A stretch of 64,000 nt of DNA from Bianquea renquensis (GCF_014384895.1 NZ_JACRSQ010000003.1:155171-219170); one strand, 5' to 3'. Counted from the first letter of the stretch, positions 15,525 through 25,385 are shown. A program made the numbers and translations. The notes: generated by a model from the sequence alone, not told the origin.

Positions 15525-16415
15525 TCAAACTGTCGGCCTTCCATCCTTCTCCAGATCCCGGTGATACAAAAAAACACGATGGCCCTTCTGTTTTAACGTC
15601 TGGCTAAGCATATTGGCCATGGTGACAGAACGGTGCTTACCCCCTGTGCAGCCTATGCTGATGACCAGCTGATTTTTCCCCTCTTTTATATAGTGGGGGA
15701 TCAAAAATATAACCAATTGGGTCACTCTGTCCAAAAATTCTTTCGACACATCCCATTTCATCACATACTCCTGGATGGCCCGGTCATTGCCAGTCAATTC
15801 CCGCATTTCTGGTATATAAAAGGGATTGGGGATAAACCGCACATCGTACACCATGTCTGAATCCATGGGAATTCCATGCTTAAAGCCGAAGGACACAATG
15901 TGGATCATCAGGCTTTTAAATTCCTGCCCCTCCACAAACGTCTTGCGGATCTCCTCCTTTAACTGCCAAGTATTAATGCTTGTGGTGTCCAGAACATAGT
16001 TTGCCCGTTTTTTCAGCTCCTGCAACATCTGTCTCTCAAGGGCAAGGGCCTGTTCTGTTCGCGTGATCGCCTGCGGTTCATCGGTGTCATCCAACAGGGG
16101 ATGCCGCCGCCGCGTCTCCTTGAACCGTTTGATCAGAACGGCATCCGCCGCCTCCATAAACAAAATCTGAACCTCAAATCCAGAATTTTTCATCTCCTGC
16201 AATGTCTGAAACAGCTGCGCGAAGAATCGCCGGCCCCGGATATCGATCCCGAAGGCGACCTTCTCCACCTCCGTATTGCTGGAACTGCACAGCTCAGCAA
16301 ACTTAGGAATCAATTCCGGCGGCATATTATCAATGCAGAAAAAACCTGTATCCTCCAGCACGTTTAAAACCGTACTCTTTCCTGCGCCGGACATGCCGGT
16401 GACGACTAAAAACAT
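15525..16415 (-). CDS. rapZ: RNase adapter/nucleotide-binding protein RapZ (YvcJ)
   Basis: 296 residues. Walker A VTGMSGAGKST at the N-terminus and the C-terminal RapZ domain with IGCTGGKHRSVTMA near the end. Enterobacterial RapZ guides RNase E to the small RNA GlmZ; in Firmicutes YvcJ hydrolyses GTP and ATP and affects competence. The start was placed at the ATG at 16415; a GTG 15 bases earlier overlaps the AGGAGG ribosome site and is unlikely. It is between murB and yvcK. Confidence 0.92.
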   Translation of the reverse strand: MFLVVTGMSGAGKSTVLNVLEDTGFFCIDNMPPELIPKFAELCSSSNTEVEKVAFGIDIRGRRFFAQLFQTLQEMKNSGFEVQILFMEAADAVLIKRFKETRRRHPLLDDTDEPQAITRTEQALALERQMLQELKKRANYVLDTTSINTWQLKEEIRKTFVEGQEFKSLMIHIVSFGFKHGIPMDSDMVYDVRFIPNPFYIPEMRELTGNDRAIQEYVMKWDVSKEFLDRVTQLVIFLIPHYIKEGKNQLVISIGCTGGKHRSVTMANMLSQTLKQKGHRVFLYHRDLEKDGRPTV

Positions 16416-16438
16416 CAAGGGTCCAAACACCTCCTGCG

Positions 16439-17371
16439 CTAATTTAGCTTCTTCAACCGCGATGTATCAAGGTATCGCAGCTCGGGGACGAGGTCGACAC
16501 CAAACTGATCTCTTACTTTCTCCTGGATCGCCCGGATCAATGCCACCACGTCCGCTGATGTGGCGTGCCCGACGTTCACGATAAATCCGGCGTGCTTGTT
16601 GGAAACCATGGCGTCGCCAACGCGACAGCCCTTTAGGCCCGCCTCTGTGATCAAATGCCCGGCAAAATGTCCAGGCGGCCGTTTAAACACACTTCCCGCG
16701 CTGGGCTGTTCTAAGGGCTGCTTACTCCTCCTCTGCTCATTGAGCAGCTGGATCCTCTCTTGAATCTCCTGCCTTTGGCCGCTCTCCATCCGCAAAAGCG
16801 CCCTGACAACCACCCACGGCTTGCTCTGAAAAAGACTGGTCCGATATCCCAACTCCAGCTCGTCCGCTGACAAGCTCCTGCAAGTCCCATTCTCATCCAT
16901 GGCCGTCACTTCCATCAGGAGGTCCTTCATCTCGCCGCCATAGGCGCCAGCATTCATGTAGATGGCGCCGCCGAGAGTCCCGGGAATCCCGGAGGCAAAT
17001 TCAAAACCTGCCAGTTCCCTCTCCAGCAGCAGCCTGGATAGCTTGGACAACAGAATGCCACTCTGTGCCATGACCATATTTTCTTCGAACTCAACGTTTT
17101 GAAAGTCAGAGCCGATTCGAATGACGACACCGCGAAATCCTGCGTCGCTCACCAGCACATTGCTGCCTCTACCCAAGACGAATATGGGCACGTTCTCCTG
17201 ATGACAGAGGGCTAAGCACTGGCTCAGCTGCTCCTCATTGGCAGGCGTCACCATAAAGTCCGCCGGTCCTCCTATCTGAAAGGTCGTATACTGACTTAAT
17301 AAAACATCCCTAAGAATGCGTTCTTCCGGAAAAATCTCCCGCAGCCGCGCCGCCAGGTCTCGATGATTCAT
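16439..17371 (-). CDS. murB: UDP-N-acetylenolpyruvoylglucosamine reductase
   Basis: 310 residues; FAD enzyme of peptidoglycan synthesis reducing UDP-GlcNAc-enolpyruvate to UDP-MurNAc with NADPH. FAD-binding residues TTFQIGGPADF, FVLGRGSNVLVSD and GIPGTLGGAIYMNAGAYGGE, the proton-donor region QPSAGSVFKRP and the C-terminal HAGFIVNVGHAT are all present, typical of type II MurB. First gene after the promoter at 17403-17431 and 23 bases before rapZ. Confidence 0.96.
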   Translation of the reverse strand: MNHRDLAARLREIFPEERILRDVLLSQYTTFQIGGPADFMVTPANEEQLSQCLALCHQENVPIFVLGRGSNVLVSDAGFRGVVIRIGSDFQNVEFEENMVMAQSGILLSKLSRLLLERELAGFEFASGIPGTLGGAIYMNAGAYGGEMKDLLMEVTAMDENGTCRSLSADELELGYRTSLFQSKPWVVVRALLRMESGQRQEIQERIQLLNEQRRSKQPLEQPSAGSVFKRPPGHFAGHLITEAGLKGCRVGDAMVSNKHAGFIVNVGHATSADVVALIRAIQEKVRDQFGVDLVPELRYLDTSRLKKLN

Positions 17372-17402
17372 TTGCGTCCCCTCGTTTATAAGTTCTTACC
17401 AT

Positions 17403-17431
17403 ATTATATACTATTATATTGTGAAAAACAA
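17403..17431 (-). promoter_or_regulatory. Promoter of murB-rapZ-yvcK-whiA-crh
   Basis: Minus strand: -35 TTGTTT (17426-17431), 17-base spacer, -10 TATAAT (17403-17408). The surroundings are strongly AT-rich, and the leader to murB is short. Confidence 0.65.
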
Positions 17432-17435
17432 CCAC

Positions 17436-17476
17436 AAAAGCTGGAAAATTCTCTATCCCCAGAATCCCCAGCTTTT
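17436..17476 (-). terminator. Terminator after glk
   Basis: Minus-strand arms AAAAGCTGG (17468-17476) and CCAGCTTTT (17436-17444), with a 23-base loop. It ends the atp-mscS-hprK-glk transcript just upstream of the murB promoter. Confidence 0.65.
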
Positions 17477-17492
17477 TCCAGTCACGTCTCGA

Positions 17493-18443
17493 TTATTCAA
17501 TTCCAAGCATTGCTGCACCGATGACGCCGGCATCGTTGCCCAGTGTGGCCGCCCGAAGCTGCGTCTTATCCGCCTGTCCCCCGAAGACCTCCTGCTGCAC
17601 CTTCTCCCGCAATGGCTCCATGAGCTTTTCCCCTTGAGCGCTGACACCGCCTCCTACAATGAGGACCTCCGGTTGAAATACGTTGATTGTATTGACAATC
17701 CCGGCGGCAAGATACTTGATATACACATCGATAACCCCCTGTGCCACCTCATCCCCTGCCTGTGCCGCGTCAAACACTGTTTTCGCTTCCATCTCTGCGA
17801 GCCCCTCGCCGGCAAGGGAGCCGAGCTGCGAATCTGGATGCGCAAGAGCTGCCTCCTTGCCCATTCGAATCAGCGCCGTCGCAGAGCTATAGGCTTCCCA
17901 ACAGCCCTTTCGCCCACAGGTACACGGCTCACCGTCCACGACAATCACCTGATGCCCTAACTCCGCGCCTCCGTAGAAAGCTCCTGAAAATATTTTGCCA
18001 TCGATGATAACGCCGCCTCCCAGACCTGTCCCCAGGGTAAGGGCCACACAATTCCGGCACCCCTCGCCAGCGCCAAACATGCTCTCCCCCAGAGCCGCCA
18101 CGTTGGCATCGTTGTCCACATAAACCGGCATCTCTAAAATCTCTTCCATGATGCTGCGCATGGGAACATTTCGGAAGTCTGCAAAATTCGCGGCAAAGAT
18201 CACTTCGCCCTTCTCTGGGTCTATGGCGCCCGGTGAGCCGACCCCCACCGACGCCACCTCCTCCGGCGTCAAGCCTTCCTCCGTCATAAGGTCCAAGATC
18301 AGATTCGCCATGTCAGTCACAACCTCCCGATGACTCCGCTCCGCGCCAGCCGGAATGCTTTTCTTTCTGAGAATCTCTCCCTTGTCCGTTACCAGGGCGC
18401 CTTTAATGGATGTTCCGCCCAGATCAATCCCTGCATAAATCAT
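17493..18443 (-). CDS. glk: ROK-family glucokinase
   Basis: 316 residues; cytoplasmic ATP-dependent glucose kinase of the ROK type. Phosphate loop AGIDLGGTSIKGALV at the start, ROK signature with zinc ligands ELGHQVIVVDGEPCTCGRKGCWEAYSS (the CxCGxxGCxE motif), catalytic Asp in YVDNDANVAALGE. The ATG at 18443 follows GGAGGG; the ATG at 18482 upstream has no site. It is downstream of hprK, linking intracellular glucose phosphorylation to the HPr kinase system. NagC-type repressor function is unlikely because there is no N-terminal DNA-binding domain. Confidence 0.92.
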   Translation of the reverse strand: MIYAGIDLGGTSIKGALVTDKGEILRKKSIPAGAERSHREVVTDMANLILDLMTEEGLTPEEVASVGVGSPGAIDPEKGEVIFAANFADFRNVPMRSIMEEILEMPVYVDNDANVAALGESMFGAGEGCRNCVALTLGTGLGGGVIIDGKIFSGAFYGGAELGHQVIVVDGEPCTCGRKGCWEAYSSATALIRMGKEAALAHPDSQLGSLAGEGLAEMEAKTVFDAAQAGDEVAQGVIDVYIKYLAAGIVNTINVFQPEVLIVGGGVSAQGEKLMEPLREKVQQEVFGGQADKTQLRAATLGNDAGVIGAAMLGIE

Positions 18444-18509
18444 TTTCCATACCCTCCAGTGATCGTTAAACTGTAACCGCACCCGATTTCGCCTCCCACG
18501 GCGAATCTC

Positions 18510-19469
18510 CTACATAAGTCCCTCTCGCTTTCTCTCCTGACGCCGGCGATTGATATTCCGAATCACACGGTTGTTTAATTCCTCTGCCGCATTGTACCCC
18601 ATCTTCTTTTGACGGTGGTTGATGGCCGCCGTCTCCGCGATGATGGCCAAATTCCGTCCAGGGCGTATGGGAATGGAATAGCAAATCACCTTGTTTCCCA
18701 GGATGGTCATGGTCTCCTGTTGAAGCCCCAGCCTGTCATACTGTTTATTGGGATCCCATACCTCCAATTTAATCACCATGTCAATGTTTTGGGAAGATTT
18801 AATGGATTCCACGCCAAAGAGCTCCTTGACGTCCAAAATTCCAATTCCCCGAAGCTCAATAAAATATTGAATGACCTCAGGCCCAGAACCGACAAGCTCG
18901 GAATCCGATATCTTTTTGATCTCCACCACATCGTCCGCCACCAGGCGATGCCCCCGCTTGATCAATTCCAAGGCCGTTTCACTTTTCCCAATACCGCTCT
19001 CCCCTATGATCAGGACGCCTTCCCCAAAGATATCCACTAAAACCCCGTGGAGCGAAATCCGTGGAGCCAGCTCTGCGTTCAAATACCGCATGACTTCCGC
19101 CATAAAGGAGGTCGTGCTCATATCGGTGCTAAAAACCGGCACCCCATTTTCCACCGCGCTTTCCAGCAAGCCATCCTCCTCAAAATACGCCAGTCCACGA
19201 CAGATAACCAGGGCTGGAATATTGGTCGAAAATAATTTTTTAAACACCTGGCGCCTCTGCTCTGGGTTCAGCGTCAGCATATAGGAGTACTCGACCTGGC
19301 CGATGATCTGCAGCCGGTCCGAATCAAAATACTCGTAAAAGCCTGTCAGCTGAAGGGCTGGACGGTTGACCTCGGCGTGGCTGACTCGCTTCCCATCCAG
19401 TTCAACCTCCGGCGTCAGATTCTTCAAATCAAATCGGTCCACCAGCTGCGATAACTCAACGGAATACAT
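18510..19469 (-). CDS. hprK: HPr kinase/phosphorylase
   Basis: 319 residues. It phosphorylates HPr or Crh at Ser46 and reverses the reaction, controlling carbon catabolite repression. Walker A GESGIGKS at residues 156-163, the HprK signature around ELRGIGILDV (about 207-216), and the N-terminal domain of the family. The partner encoded at 13098 retains Ser46. The gene lies 21 bases after mscS and 66 bases before glk on the minus strand. Confidence 0.96.
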   Translation of the reverse strand: MYSVELSQLVDRFDLKNLTPEVELDGKRVSHAEVNRPALQLTGFYEYFDSDRLQIIGQVEYSYMLTLNPEQRRQVFKKLFSTNIPALVICRGLAYFEEDGLLESAVENGVPVFSTDMSTTSFMAEVMRYLNAELAPRISLHGVLVDIFGEGVLIIGESGIGKSETALELIKRGHRLVADDVVEIKKISDSELVGSGPEVIQYFIELRGIGILDVKELFGVESIKSSQNIDMVIKLEVWDPNKQYDRLGLQQETMTILGNKVICYSIPIRPGRNLAIIAETAAINHRQKKMGYNAAEELNNRVIRNINRRRQERKREGLM

Positions 19470-19490
19470 GGTCCTCTTCCTTTCTTCCGA

Positions 19491-20441
19491 TTATTGTGCC
19501 TTTATATGGACATCCAACTGTGGATACGGGATCTCAATGTTCTCCCGGTCAAATGCCTTTTTGACCTTCTCTTTTATATCGTACGAAGCAGTCAGGAAGT
19601 CCTTAGACAAGACCCAGGCCCAAGCCATAAGCTCCACGCTGGAATCTCCGTATGCCTTGACGCCCACAAAGATGTCCTTATCTTGTAGAACAAAATCCTC
19701 CTGCTTCAGCACCTCCGTAATAACAGACCGAACATGGTCGAGATCCGCGCTGTAGGAGATGGTAAAAACAAGATCCACCCGTCTCTCAGGAAATGCAGAA
19801 TAATTCATGACGCAGGAGCTGGACATGTTCCCGTTGGGTATGATAATTCTTTTGTTGTCAGGGGTCCGAAGAGAGGTGTTAAAGATTCCGATCTCTTCCA
19901 CCGTCCCCTCCTGGTTCACCGTACTGACCTGAATGTAATCCCCCACCTTAAACGGCTTTACAAATAAAATCATGATACCCCCGGCAAAATTTGAAAGCCC
20001 TCCCTGCATGGCAAGCCCCACAGCCACCCCCGCGGCGCCTAGCAGCGCCACCAGTGAGGAGACGGGCAGCCCCAGCATGGAAATCACGATGATGGCCAGG
20101 AGAATCCGCAGGGTATAGGTGATAAGGGGAAGAAGGAAACGCTGTAACGTCAAATCCATATTGCGTTTCTGAAACCCCTTATCCACTGCCTTCGTAACGA
20201 TACGGATCAGCTTCAATCCTACAAAGAACACCACAAGGGCCAACAACAGCCCCAAGGCGAAATCCAAAAATTTGGTCACAACGGTATTCTGGATGTTCAA
20301 AAGCTGAGATAAACTTTTGGAAACGCCATCTGACACCATATTTGTGGCTTCCTTGATCTCTTCACTGTAGACTTCCAGATCGCCGGACTCCTCAGCTGCG
20401 GTCAAAAGTCTTTCTATCTTCATCCTAACCCACGTCTCCAA
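19491..20441 (-). CDS. mscS: Small-conductance mechanosensitive channel (MscS family)
   Basis: 316 residues. Membrane segments near residues 58-82, 95-120 and 125-150; the pore-lining helix is GAAGVAVGLAMQGGLSNFAGGIMIL, followed by the soluble beta domain (FKVGDYIQVSTVNQEGTVEEIGIFNTSLRT). About 55 N-terminal polar residues precede the first membrane segment. It would release solutes during hypo-osmotic shock. It begins 3 bases before the end-coordinate of atpC and is probably read through from the ATP synthase operon. Confidence 0.92.
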   Translation of the reverse strand: METWVRMKIERLLTAAEESGDLEVYSEEIKEATNMVSDGVSKSLSQLLNIQNTVVTKFLDFALGLLLALVVFFVGLKLIRIVTKAVDKGFQKRNMDLTLQRFLLPLITYTLRILLAIIVISMLGLPVSSLVALLGAAGVAVGLAMQGGLSNFAGGIMILFVKPFKVGDYIQVSTVNQEGTVEEIGIFNTSLRTPDNKRIIIPNGNMSSSCVMNYSAFPERRVDLVFTISYSADLDHVRSVITEVLKQEDFVLQDKDIFVGVKAYGDSSVELMAWAWVLSKDFLTASYDIKEKVKKAFDRENIEIPYPQLDVHIKAQ

Positions 20442-20444
20442 TTC

Positions 20445-20864
20445 TTATACGCCTTTATACGTATGCACATGTAAGCGGGTCAGCGCCCTCTGCATTGCGA
20501 GCTGGGCGCGTTTGATATCCAGCCCGTCCCCACTGTTGTCCAGACGCTTCTGTGCGCGCTCTTTCGCCCGCTCCGCCCGCTCCACATCGATTTCCTCAGG
20601 CCACTCCGCCGCCTCCGTCAGCAGCGTCACTTGATCCGGCAGGATCTCCACAAACCCTTCATGCACGGCAACCACAGCCGTCTTATTCTTATCCTCTGTC
20701 AGGATATGAAACGACGATGAGGAGATCAGCGTCGTCAGCGGGATATGCCCGGGCAACACCCCGAGTTCGCCTTCCACTCCCTGAAAGATGACCATATCCG
20801 CCATTCCCTCATAAAATACCCGTTCGGGCGTGAGAATCCGTAATCGAAACTGTTTGTCCGCCAT
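20445..20864 (-). CDS. atpC: ATP synthase epsilon subunit
   Basis: 139 residues; N-terminal beta sandwich (FRLRILTPERVFYEGMADMVIFQGVEGELGVLPGHIPLTT) and C-terminal helical hairpin (DVERAERAKERAQKRL). It couples the rotor to F1 and regulates ATPase activity. The ATG at 20864 follows GGAGG. Last gene of the classical operon; mscS follows almost at once. Confidence 0.94.
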   Translation of the reverse strand: MADKQFRLRILTPERVFYEGMADMVIFQGVEGELGVLPGHIPLTTLISSSSFHILTEDKNKTAVVAVHEGFVEILPDQVTLLTEAAEWPEEIDVERAERAKERAQKRLDNSGDGLDIKRAQLAMQRALTRLHVHTYKGV

Positions 20865-20929
20865 CCTTACCTCCACGATCCGCCTTCGCGGCATAAATTG
20901 AGCAAAGATTGGGCCTCAGCACAAGACAT

Positions 20930-22354
20930 TTATCCCTCTTGTTGTCTGTCCGCCGCTTTCTTCACCACGTCATCGATGGTTCCCGCCATCAGGAATGCAC
21001 TCTCCGGCACTTCGTCGTACTTGCCATCCAAAATTTCCCGGAAGCCTCGAATCGTTTCTGTTAGCGGTACGTACGCTCCCTGTAAGCCTGTAAAGTTTTC
21101 CGCCACATGGAAAGGCTGAGACAAAAACCGCTGAACCTTTCGCGCGCGGTTCACCGTAATCTTATCCGCCTCGGACAGCTCATCCATACCCAAAATCGCG
21201 ATGATATCCTGCAACTCATTGTATCGCTGCAAAATCGCCTGAACATTCCGGGCCACGGTATAATGTTCCTCGCCGATCACGCGGGGATCCAGAATCCTGG
21301 AGGATGACGCCAGTGGGTCCACCGCCGGGTAAATACCCAGTTCCGATATGGAACGGGAGAGAACCGTCGTGGCGTCCAGATGGGCAAAGGTCGTGGCCGG
21401 CGCTGGGTCCGTCAGGTCATCAGCCGGAACATACACGGCCTGGACCGATGTGATAGATCCCTTCTGCGTAGACGTGATCCGTTCCTGCAGCGAGCCGATC
21501 TCATTGGCCAGCGTGGGCTGATACCCCACCGCTGACGGCATACGGCCCAGCAGCGCTGAAACTTCCGATCCCGCCTGGATAAATCGAAAGATATTGTCGA
21601 TGAACAGAAGGACATCCTGTCCACTCTCATCCCGGAAATATTCCGCCATGGTCAGACCTGTCAAACCAACCCTCATTCTGGCTCCAGGTGGCTCGTTCAT
21701 CTGACCGAAGACGAGCGTCGTCTTATCAATGACGCCGGACTCCGTCATCTCATGGTACAGGTCATTGCCCTCCCGGGTCCGCTCGCCCACACCGGTAAAT
21801 ACCGAAAAACCGCCGTGCTCCGTGGCAATATTGCGGATGAGTTCCATGATCAGCACGGTCTTGCCTACGCCGGCGCCTCCAAAAAGGCCAATCTTACCGC
21901 CTTTCGAGTAGGGGCACAGCAGATCCACCACTTTGATTCCCGTCTCCAGTATTTCAAGGTCCGTGGACTGCTCCACAAAGGCTGGCGGTTTTCGGTGAAT
22001 GGACCATTTCGGCGTATCCGCCGGGACCTCCTCGCCGTCGATGGGATCACCGGTGACATTGAAGAGCCGTCCCAGGGTATTGACGCCTACAGGGACCGTG
22101 ATGGGGCCGCCGGTATCGTATGCGTCCATTCCCCGCGTCAGCCCGTCGGTGGACCCCATGGAAATGCACCGGACAACATCATCCCCCGGATGCTGGGCAA
22201 CCTCCACCACAAGAGTCTCTCCATTTTCTCTCGGAATTTCAATGGCGTTATTTAAAGCAGGCAGATCGTCTGAACTAAATTTAATATCCAGTACAGCCCC
22301 GATAACCTGCTGAATGATGCCATGCTTTTTTTCTCTAGCTTCTGAATCGGCCAT
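20930..22354 (-). CDS. atpD: ATP synthase beta subunit
   Basis: 474 residues; catalytic F1 subunit. Walker A GGAGVGKT, the GERTREGNDLY motif, DNIFRFIQAGSEVSALLGRMPSAVGYQPTL and the C-terminal helical domain containing DELSE. Ordinary length and sequence. Between atpG and atpC. Confidence 0.97.
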   Translation of the reverse strand: MADSEAREKKHGIIQQVIGAVLDIKFSSDDLPALNNAIEIPRENGETLVVEVAQHPGDDVVRCISMGSTDGLTRGMDAYDTGGPITVPVGVNTLGRLFNVTGDPIDGEEVPADTPKWSIHRKPPAFVEQSTDLEILETGIKVVDLLCPYSKGGKIGLFGGAGVGKTVLIMELIRNIATEHGGFSVFTGVGERTREGNDLYHEMTESGVIDKTTLVFGQMNEPPGARMRVGLTGLTMAEYFRDESGQDVLLFIDNIFRFIQAGSEVSALLGRMPSAVGYQPTLANEIGSLQERITSTQKGSITSVQAVYVPADDLTDPAPATTFAHLDATTVLSRSISELGIYPAVDPLASSSRILDPRVIGEEHYTVARNVQAILQRYNELQDIIAILGMDELSEADKITVNRARKVQRFLSQPFHVAENFTGLQGAYVPLTETIRGFREILDGKYDEVPESAFLMAGTIDDVVKKAADRQQEG

Positions 22355-22396
22355 CTTAACCTCCGTTCTGGCGCTTCAGCGCCGTTTGATTGGTTT

Positions 22397-23278
22397 TTAG
22401 CCTTCCAACGCGGAAGCGCCATTGACGATCTCCGTTATCTCCTGCGTAATGTGGCCCTGCCGGGCTCGATTATACTGCAGTGTGAGTTTATCGCAGATAT
22501 CCTGTGCGTTTTCCGTTGCAGAATCCATCGCCGTCATCCTGGCGCCCTGCTCGCTGGCGGACGACTCCACCAAAACTCCATACAGTATGCCGCCCATATA
22601 CCGCGGTATGATATTGGCCAAAACCGCTTCCGGTCCAGGCTCAAAATTCATGAGAACATGGGGCATGGTTCCATGCTTGCTCTCCTGCTCATCCTCTCCG
22701 CCCATGAAATCTTCCCTTTGCAGCGGAAATAATTTCATGAGCGTTGCCGTCTGACTCAGGGTATTCTGAAAGGACGTATAGGCAACATAGATCTCCTTGA
22801 CGGTTCCGCTTCTATACAGGTCCATCACCGCGTCCTGAATCTGTCTCACGCCGGAGTACTCCGGCACCTCCGCCGGCGTCTCAAAATGCTGGCCCAACGT
22901 AAATCCCCGCCTGGAAAAATACTCGCGTCCCCGCCGTCCCACGGTCAAGATCAGCGCATCCTCCTTGGAACCCATAGACCTCTCCAGGAGCTTACACACA
23001 TTGGCGTTGTATCCGCCCGCCAGCCCGCGGTCCGACGTGATCACCAGATAGGCACTTTTTCCCGACTGGAGCATAGGGCCATTCAAAACGTCGTCCCCTG
23101 TCAGAGCCAGAATGGAACACATTGTCTGGTAAACCGCCTGAAAATATGGCGTATTGGACTGGGCAATGGCTCTGATCTTTTGCAGTTTTGCAGTTGATAC
23201 CAGCTTCATGGCTCTTGTGATCTGCTGCGTTCCCTTAATACTTCGAATCCGAAGCTGGATTTCCCGCGTCGTTGCCAT
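22397..23278 (-). CDS. atpG: ATP synthase gamma subunit
   Basis: 293 residues; central rotor stalk. N-terminal coiled-coil helix (REIQLRIRSIKGTQQITRAMKLVSTAKLQK), the conserved YLVITSDRGLAGGYNANV segment and the C-terminal helix with ARMTAMDSATENAQD and NRARQGHITQEITEIVNGA. It immediately abuts atpA, with no gap. Confidence 0.96.
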   Translation of the reverse strand: MATTREIQLRIRSIKGTQQITRAMKLVSTAKLQKIRAIAQSNTPYFQAVYQTMCSILALTGDDVLNGPMLQSGKSAYLVITSDRGLAGGYNANVCKLLERSMGSKEDALILTVGRRGREYFSRRGFTLGQHFETPAEVPEYSGVRQIQDAVMDLYRSGTVKEIYVAYTSFQNTLSQTATLMKLFPLQREDFMGGEDEQESKHGTMPHVLMNFEPGPEAVLANIIPRYMGGILYGVLVESSASEQGARMTAMDSATENAQDICDKLTLQYNRARQGHITQEITEIVNGASALEG

Positions 23279-24796
23279 CTATTCCACCACCCCGGTAAAA
23301 TCCTGCTTAAAACGCTTGATCGCTTCCTTCAGCCGGGTCTCCATCTCCGGAGTCAAAACCTGATCCTGATCAATGGAGGCAGGAACTTCTGGGTGATGCT
23401 CTTCCATATACTGCAGGAAGGCATCCTCAAATTCCAGGATTCGTTCAAGGGGAATATCCATCAGATACCGGTTGGTCACCACATACAGAATGAGAACCTG
23501 ATGTGCTACCGGCATGGGCTTGTACTGCGGCTGCTTGAGAATCTCCACGATTCGCTTTCCGTGCTCCAGCCTGGCCAGCGTATCCTTATCCAATTCTGAA
23601 CCAAACTGGGAAAAGGATTCCAACTCCCGATACTGGGCCAATTCCACCCGCAGAGGGCCTGCTGTCTTTTTCATCGCCTTGATCTGGGCAGCCCCGCCGA
23701 CGCGGGAAACCGACAGCCCTGGATTGATGGCCGGACGGACGCCCTGATTGAACAGCTGTGTTTCCAGATAGATCTGTCCATCGGTAATGGAAATCACGTT
23801 GGTGGGAATATAGGCGGAAACATCGCCGGCTTGGGTCTCGATGATCGGCAGAGCCGTCAAGGAACCACCACCCAATTCATCCGACAGCTTGGATGCCCGC
23901 TCCAGCAGTCGAGAGTGCAGATAAAATACATCCCCAGGATACGCTTCACGGCCCGGTGGACGGCGAAGAAGCAGGGACATGGCGCGGTATGCCACCGCGT
24001 GCTTCGACAGATCATCGTACACGATGAGTACGTCCTTGCCGTTCTCCATCCACTCCTCTCCCATGGCGCAGCCAGCGTAGGGTGCGATATACTGCAAGGG
24101 CGCCAGTTCGCTGGCCGTGGCGGAAACCACCGTCGTATAATCCATGGCCCCATGTTCATCCAGGTTCTTCACCAGCTGCGCGACGGTAGAAGCCTTCTGC
24201 CCGATGGCCACATAGATGCACAGTACATCCTTGCCCCGCTGGTTGATGATCGTGTCCACGGCGATCGCTGTCTTTCCCGTCTGCCGGTCTCCAATGATCA
24301 ATTCCCGCTGTCCTCTTCCGATGGGCACCATGGAGTCAATGGCCTTTAGCCCCGTCTGCAGTGGCGTGTCCACCGATTTTCTTTCCAATACTCCGTGGGC
24401 GACCCGCTCCACAGGCCGTGTCCGATCTGTCCGAATCGGTCCCTTCCCGTCGATGGGCTGCCCTAGCGCGTTGACTACACGGCCAATCATGGCGTCACCC
24501 ACGGGGACTTCCGCCACGCGGCCCGTGCGCTTCACCGTGTCCCCCTCTTTAATATGGCTATCATCGCCTAAGAGCACGGCTCCCACATTGTCTTCCTCTA
24601 AATTTAAAACCATTCCCATAACGGATCCGGGAAATTCCAAAAGTTCACCGGCCATGGCATGTTCCAGCCCATAAATGCGGGCAATTCCATCACCGACCTC
24701 CAGAATCGTACCGACCTCATCCATGGAAACGGCGTTCTCGTACCCTTCGATCTCCTGCCGAATGATGGCGCTGATCTCTTCCGGTCGCAAACTCAT
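23279..24796 (-). CDS. atpA: ATP synthase alpha subunit
   Basis: 505 residues; non-catalytic nucleotide-binding F1 subunit. N-terminal helix SLRPEEISAIIRQEIEGYE, Walker A GDRQTGKTAIAVDTI and the family signature PAINPGLSVSRVGGAAQ. The ATG at 24796 was chosen over a longer reading frame that would run into atpH; it is 7 bases from the atpH stop, with GAAGGCGG as ribosome site inside atpH. Confidence 0.96.
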   Translation of the reverse strand: MSLRPEEISAIIRQEIEGYENAVSMDEVGTILEVGDGIARIYGLEHAMAGELLEFPGSVMGMVLNLEEDNVGAVLLGDDSHIKEGDTVKRTGRVAEVPVGDAMIGRVVNALGQPIDGKGPIRTDRTRPVERVAHGVLERKSVDTPLQTGLKAIDSMVPIGRGQRELIIGDRQTGKTAIAVDTIINQRGKDVLCIYVAIGQKASTVAQLVKNLDEHGAMDYTTVVSATASELAPLQYIAPYAGCAMGEEWMENGKDVLIVYDDLSKHAVAYRAMSLLLRRPPGREAYPGDVFYLHSRLLERASKLSDELGGGSLTALPIIETQAGDVSAYIPTNVISITDGQIYLETQLFNQGVRPAINPGLSVSRVGGAAQIKAMKKTAGPLRVELAQYRELESFSQFGSELDKDTLARLEHGKRIVEILKQPQYKPMPVAHQVLILYVVTNRYLMDIPLERILEFEDAFLQYMEEHHPEVPASIDQDQVLTPEMETRLKEAIKRFKQDFTGVVE

Positions 24797-24803
24797 ACGT
24801 TGA

Positions 24804-25385
24804 TTACACCGCCTTCTCTTCACCGCGAAGCTGCAAGTCCATAAGCTCACGAGTAAGCCTATCGAGCCTCGTGCGGATAGAATTGTCAAATACTGTATCC
24901 CCAACCCGAATGACCAACCCGCCGATCAAGGCGCCGTCAACCTCCACGCTGAGAGATACCTTTTTATGAAGCGATTGGCAAAGGGCCTCCTGAATTCTTT
25001 GCTCCTCGTCCTCCGAGAGCGCCGCCGCTGTACGGACATGCGCCTGCACTTCCCTGCGGAACTCCATCACCAGCCGGCCATACTCCTCCAAGACTGGCAT
25101 TAAAGCGCTGATCCGCCCTTTTCGAATCAAGATGGCCAGCAGTCCCCGCATTCCCACGGAGAGGCTGGCCTCCCTCTGATCTCTGGGGCCGAAGATGGTC
25201 TCGATGCTCTCCACCTTTGCCTCAGCCGTGATCTCAGGGAGCTCCAGATACCTTGCAAACCCGGGATTTTGCTGAAATACATCCCGCAGATACGCCGCAT
25301 CCACCTGTATTTCATCTATCACACCGTGGGAGGAGGCATACTCGAACAGCGCCTTGCCATATCGCTTTGCAACTAATTCTGCCAA
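24804..25385 (-). CDS. atpH: ATP synthase delta subunit
   Basis: 193 residues; links F1 to the peripheral stalk. Starts MAELVAKRYGKALFEYAS, typical of the family, and ends with the C-terminal pattern LSVEVDGALIGGLVIRVGDTVFDNSIRTRLDRL. It overlaps atpF by 13 bases. Confidence 0.94.
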   Translation of the reverse strand: MAELVAKRYGKALFEYASSHGVIDEIQVDAAYLRDVFQQNPGFARYLELPEITAEAKVESIETIFGPRDQREASLSVGMRGLLAILIRKGRISALMPVLEEYGRLVMEFRREVQAHVRTAAALSEDEEQRIQEALCQSLHKKVSLSVEVDGALIGGLVIRVGDTVFDNSIRTRLDRLTRELMDLQLRGEEKAV

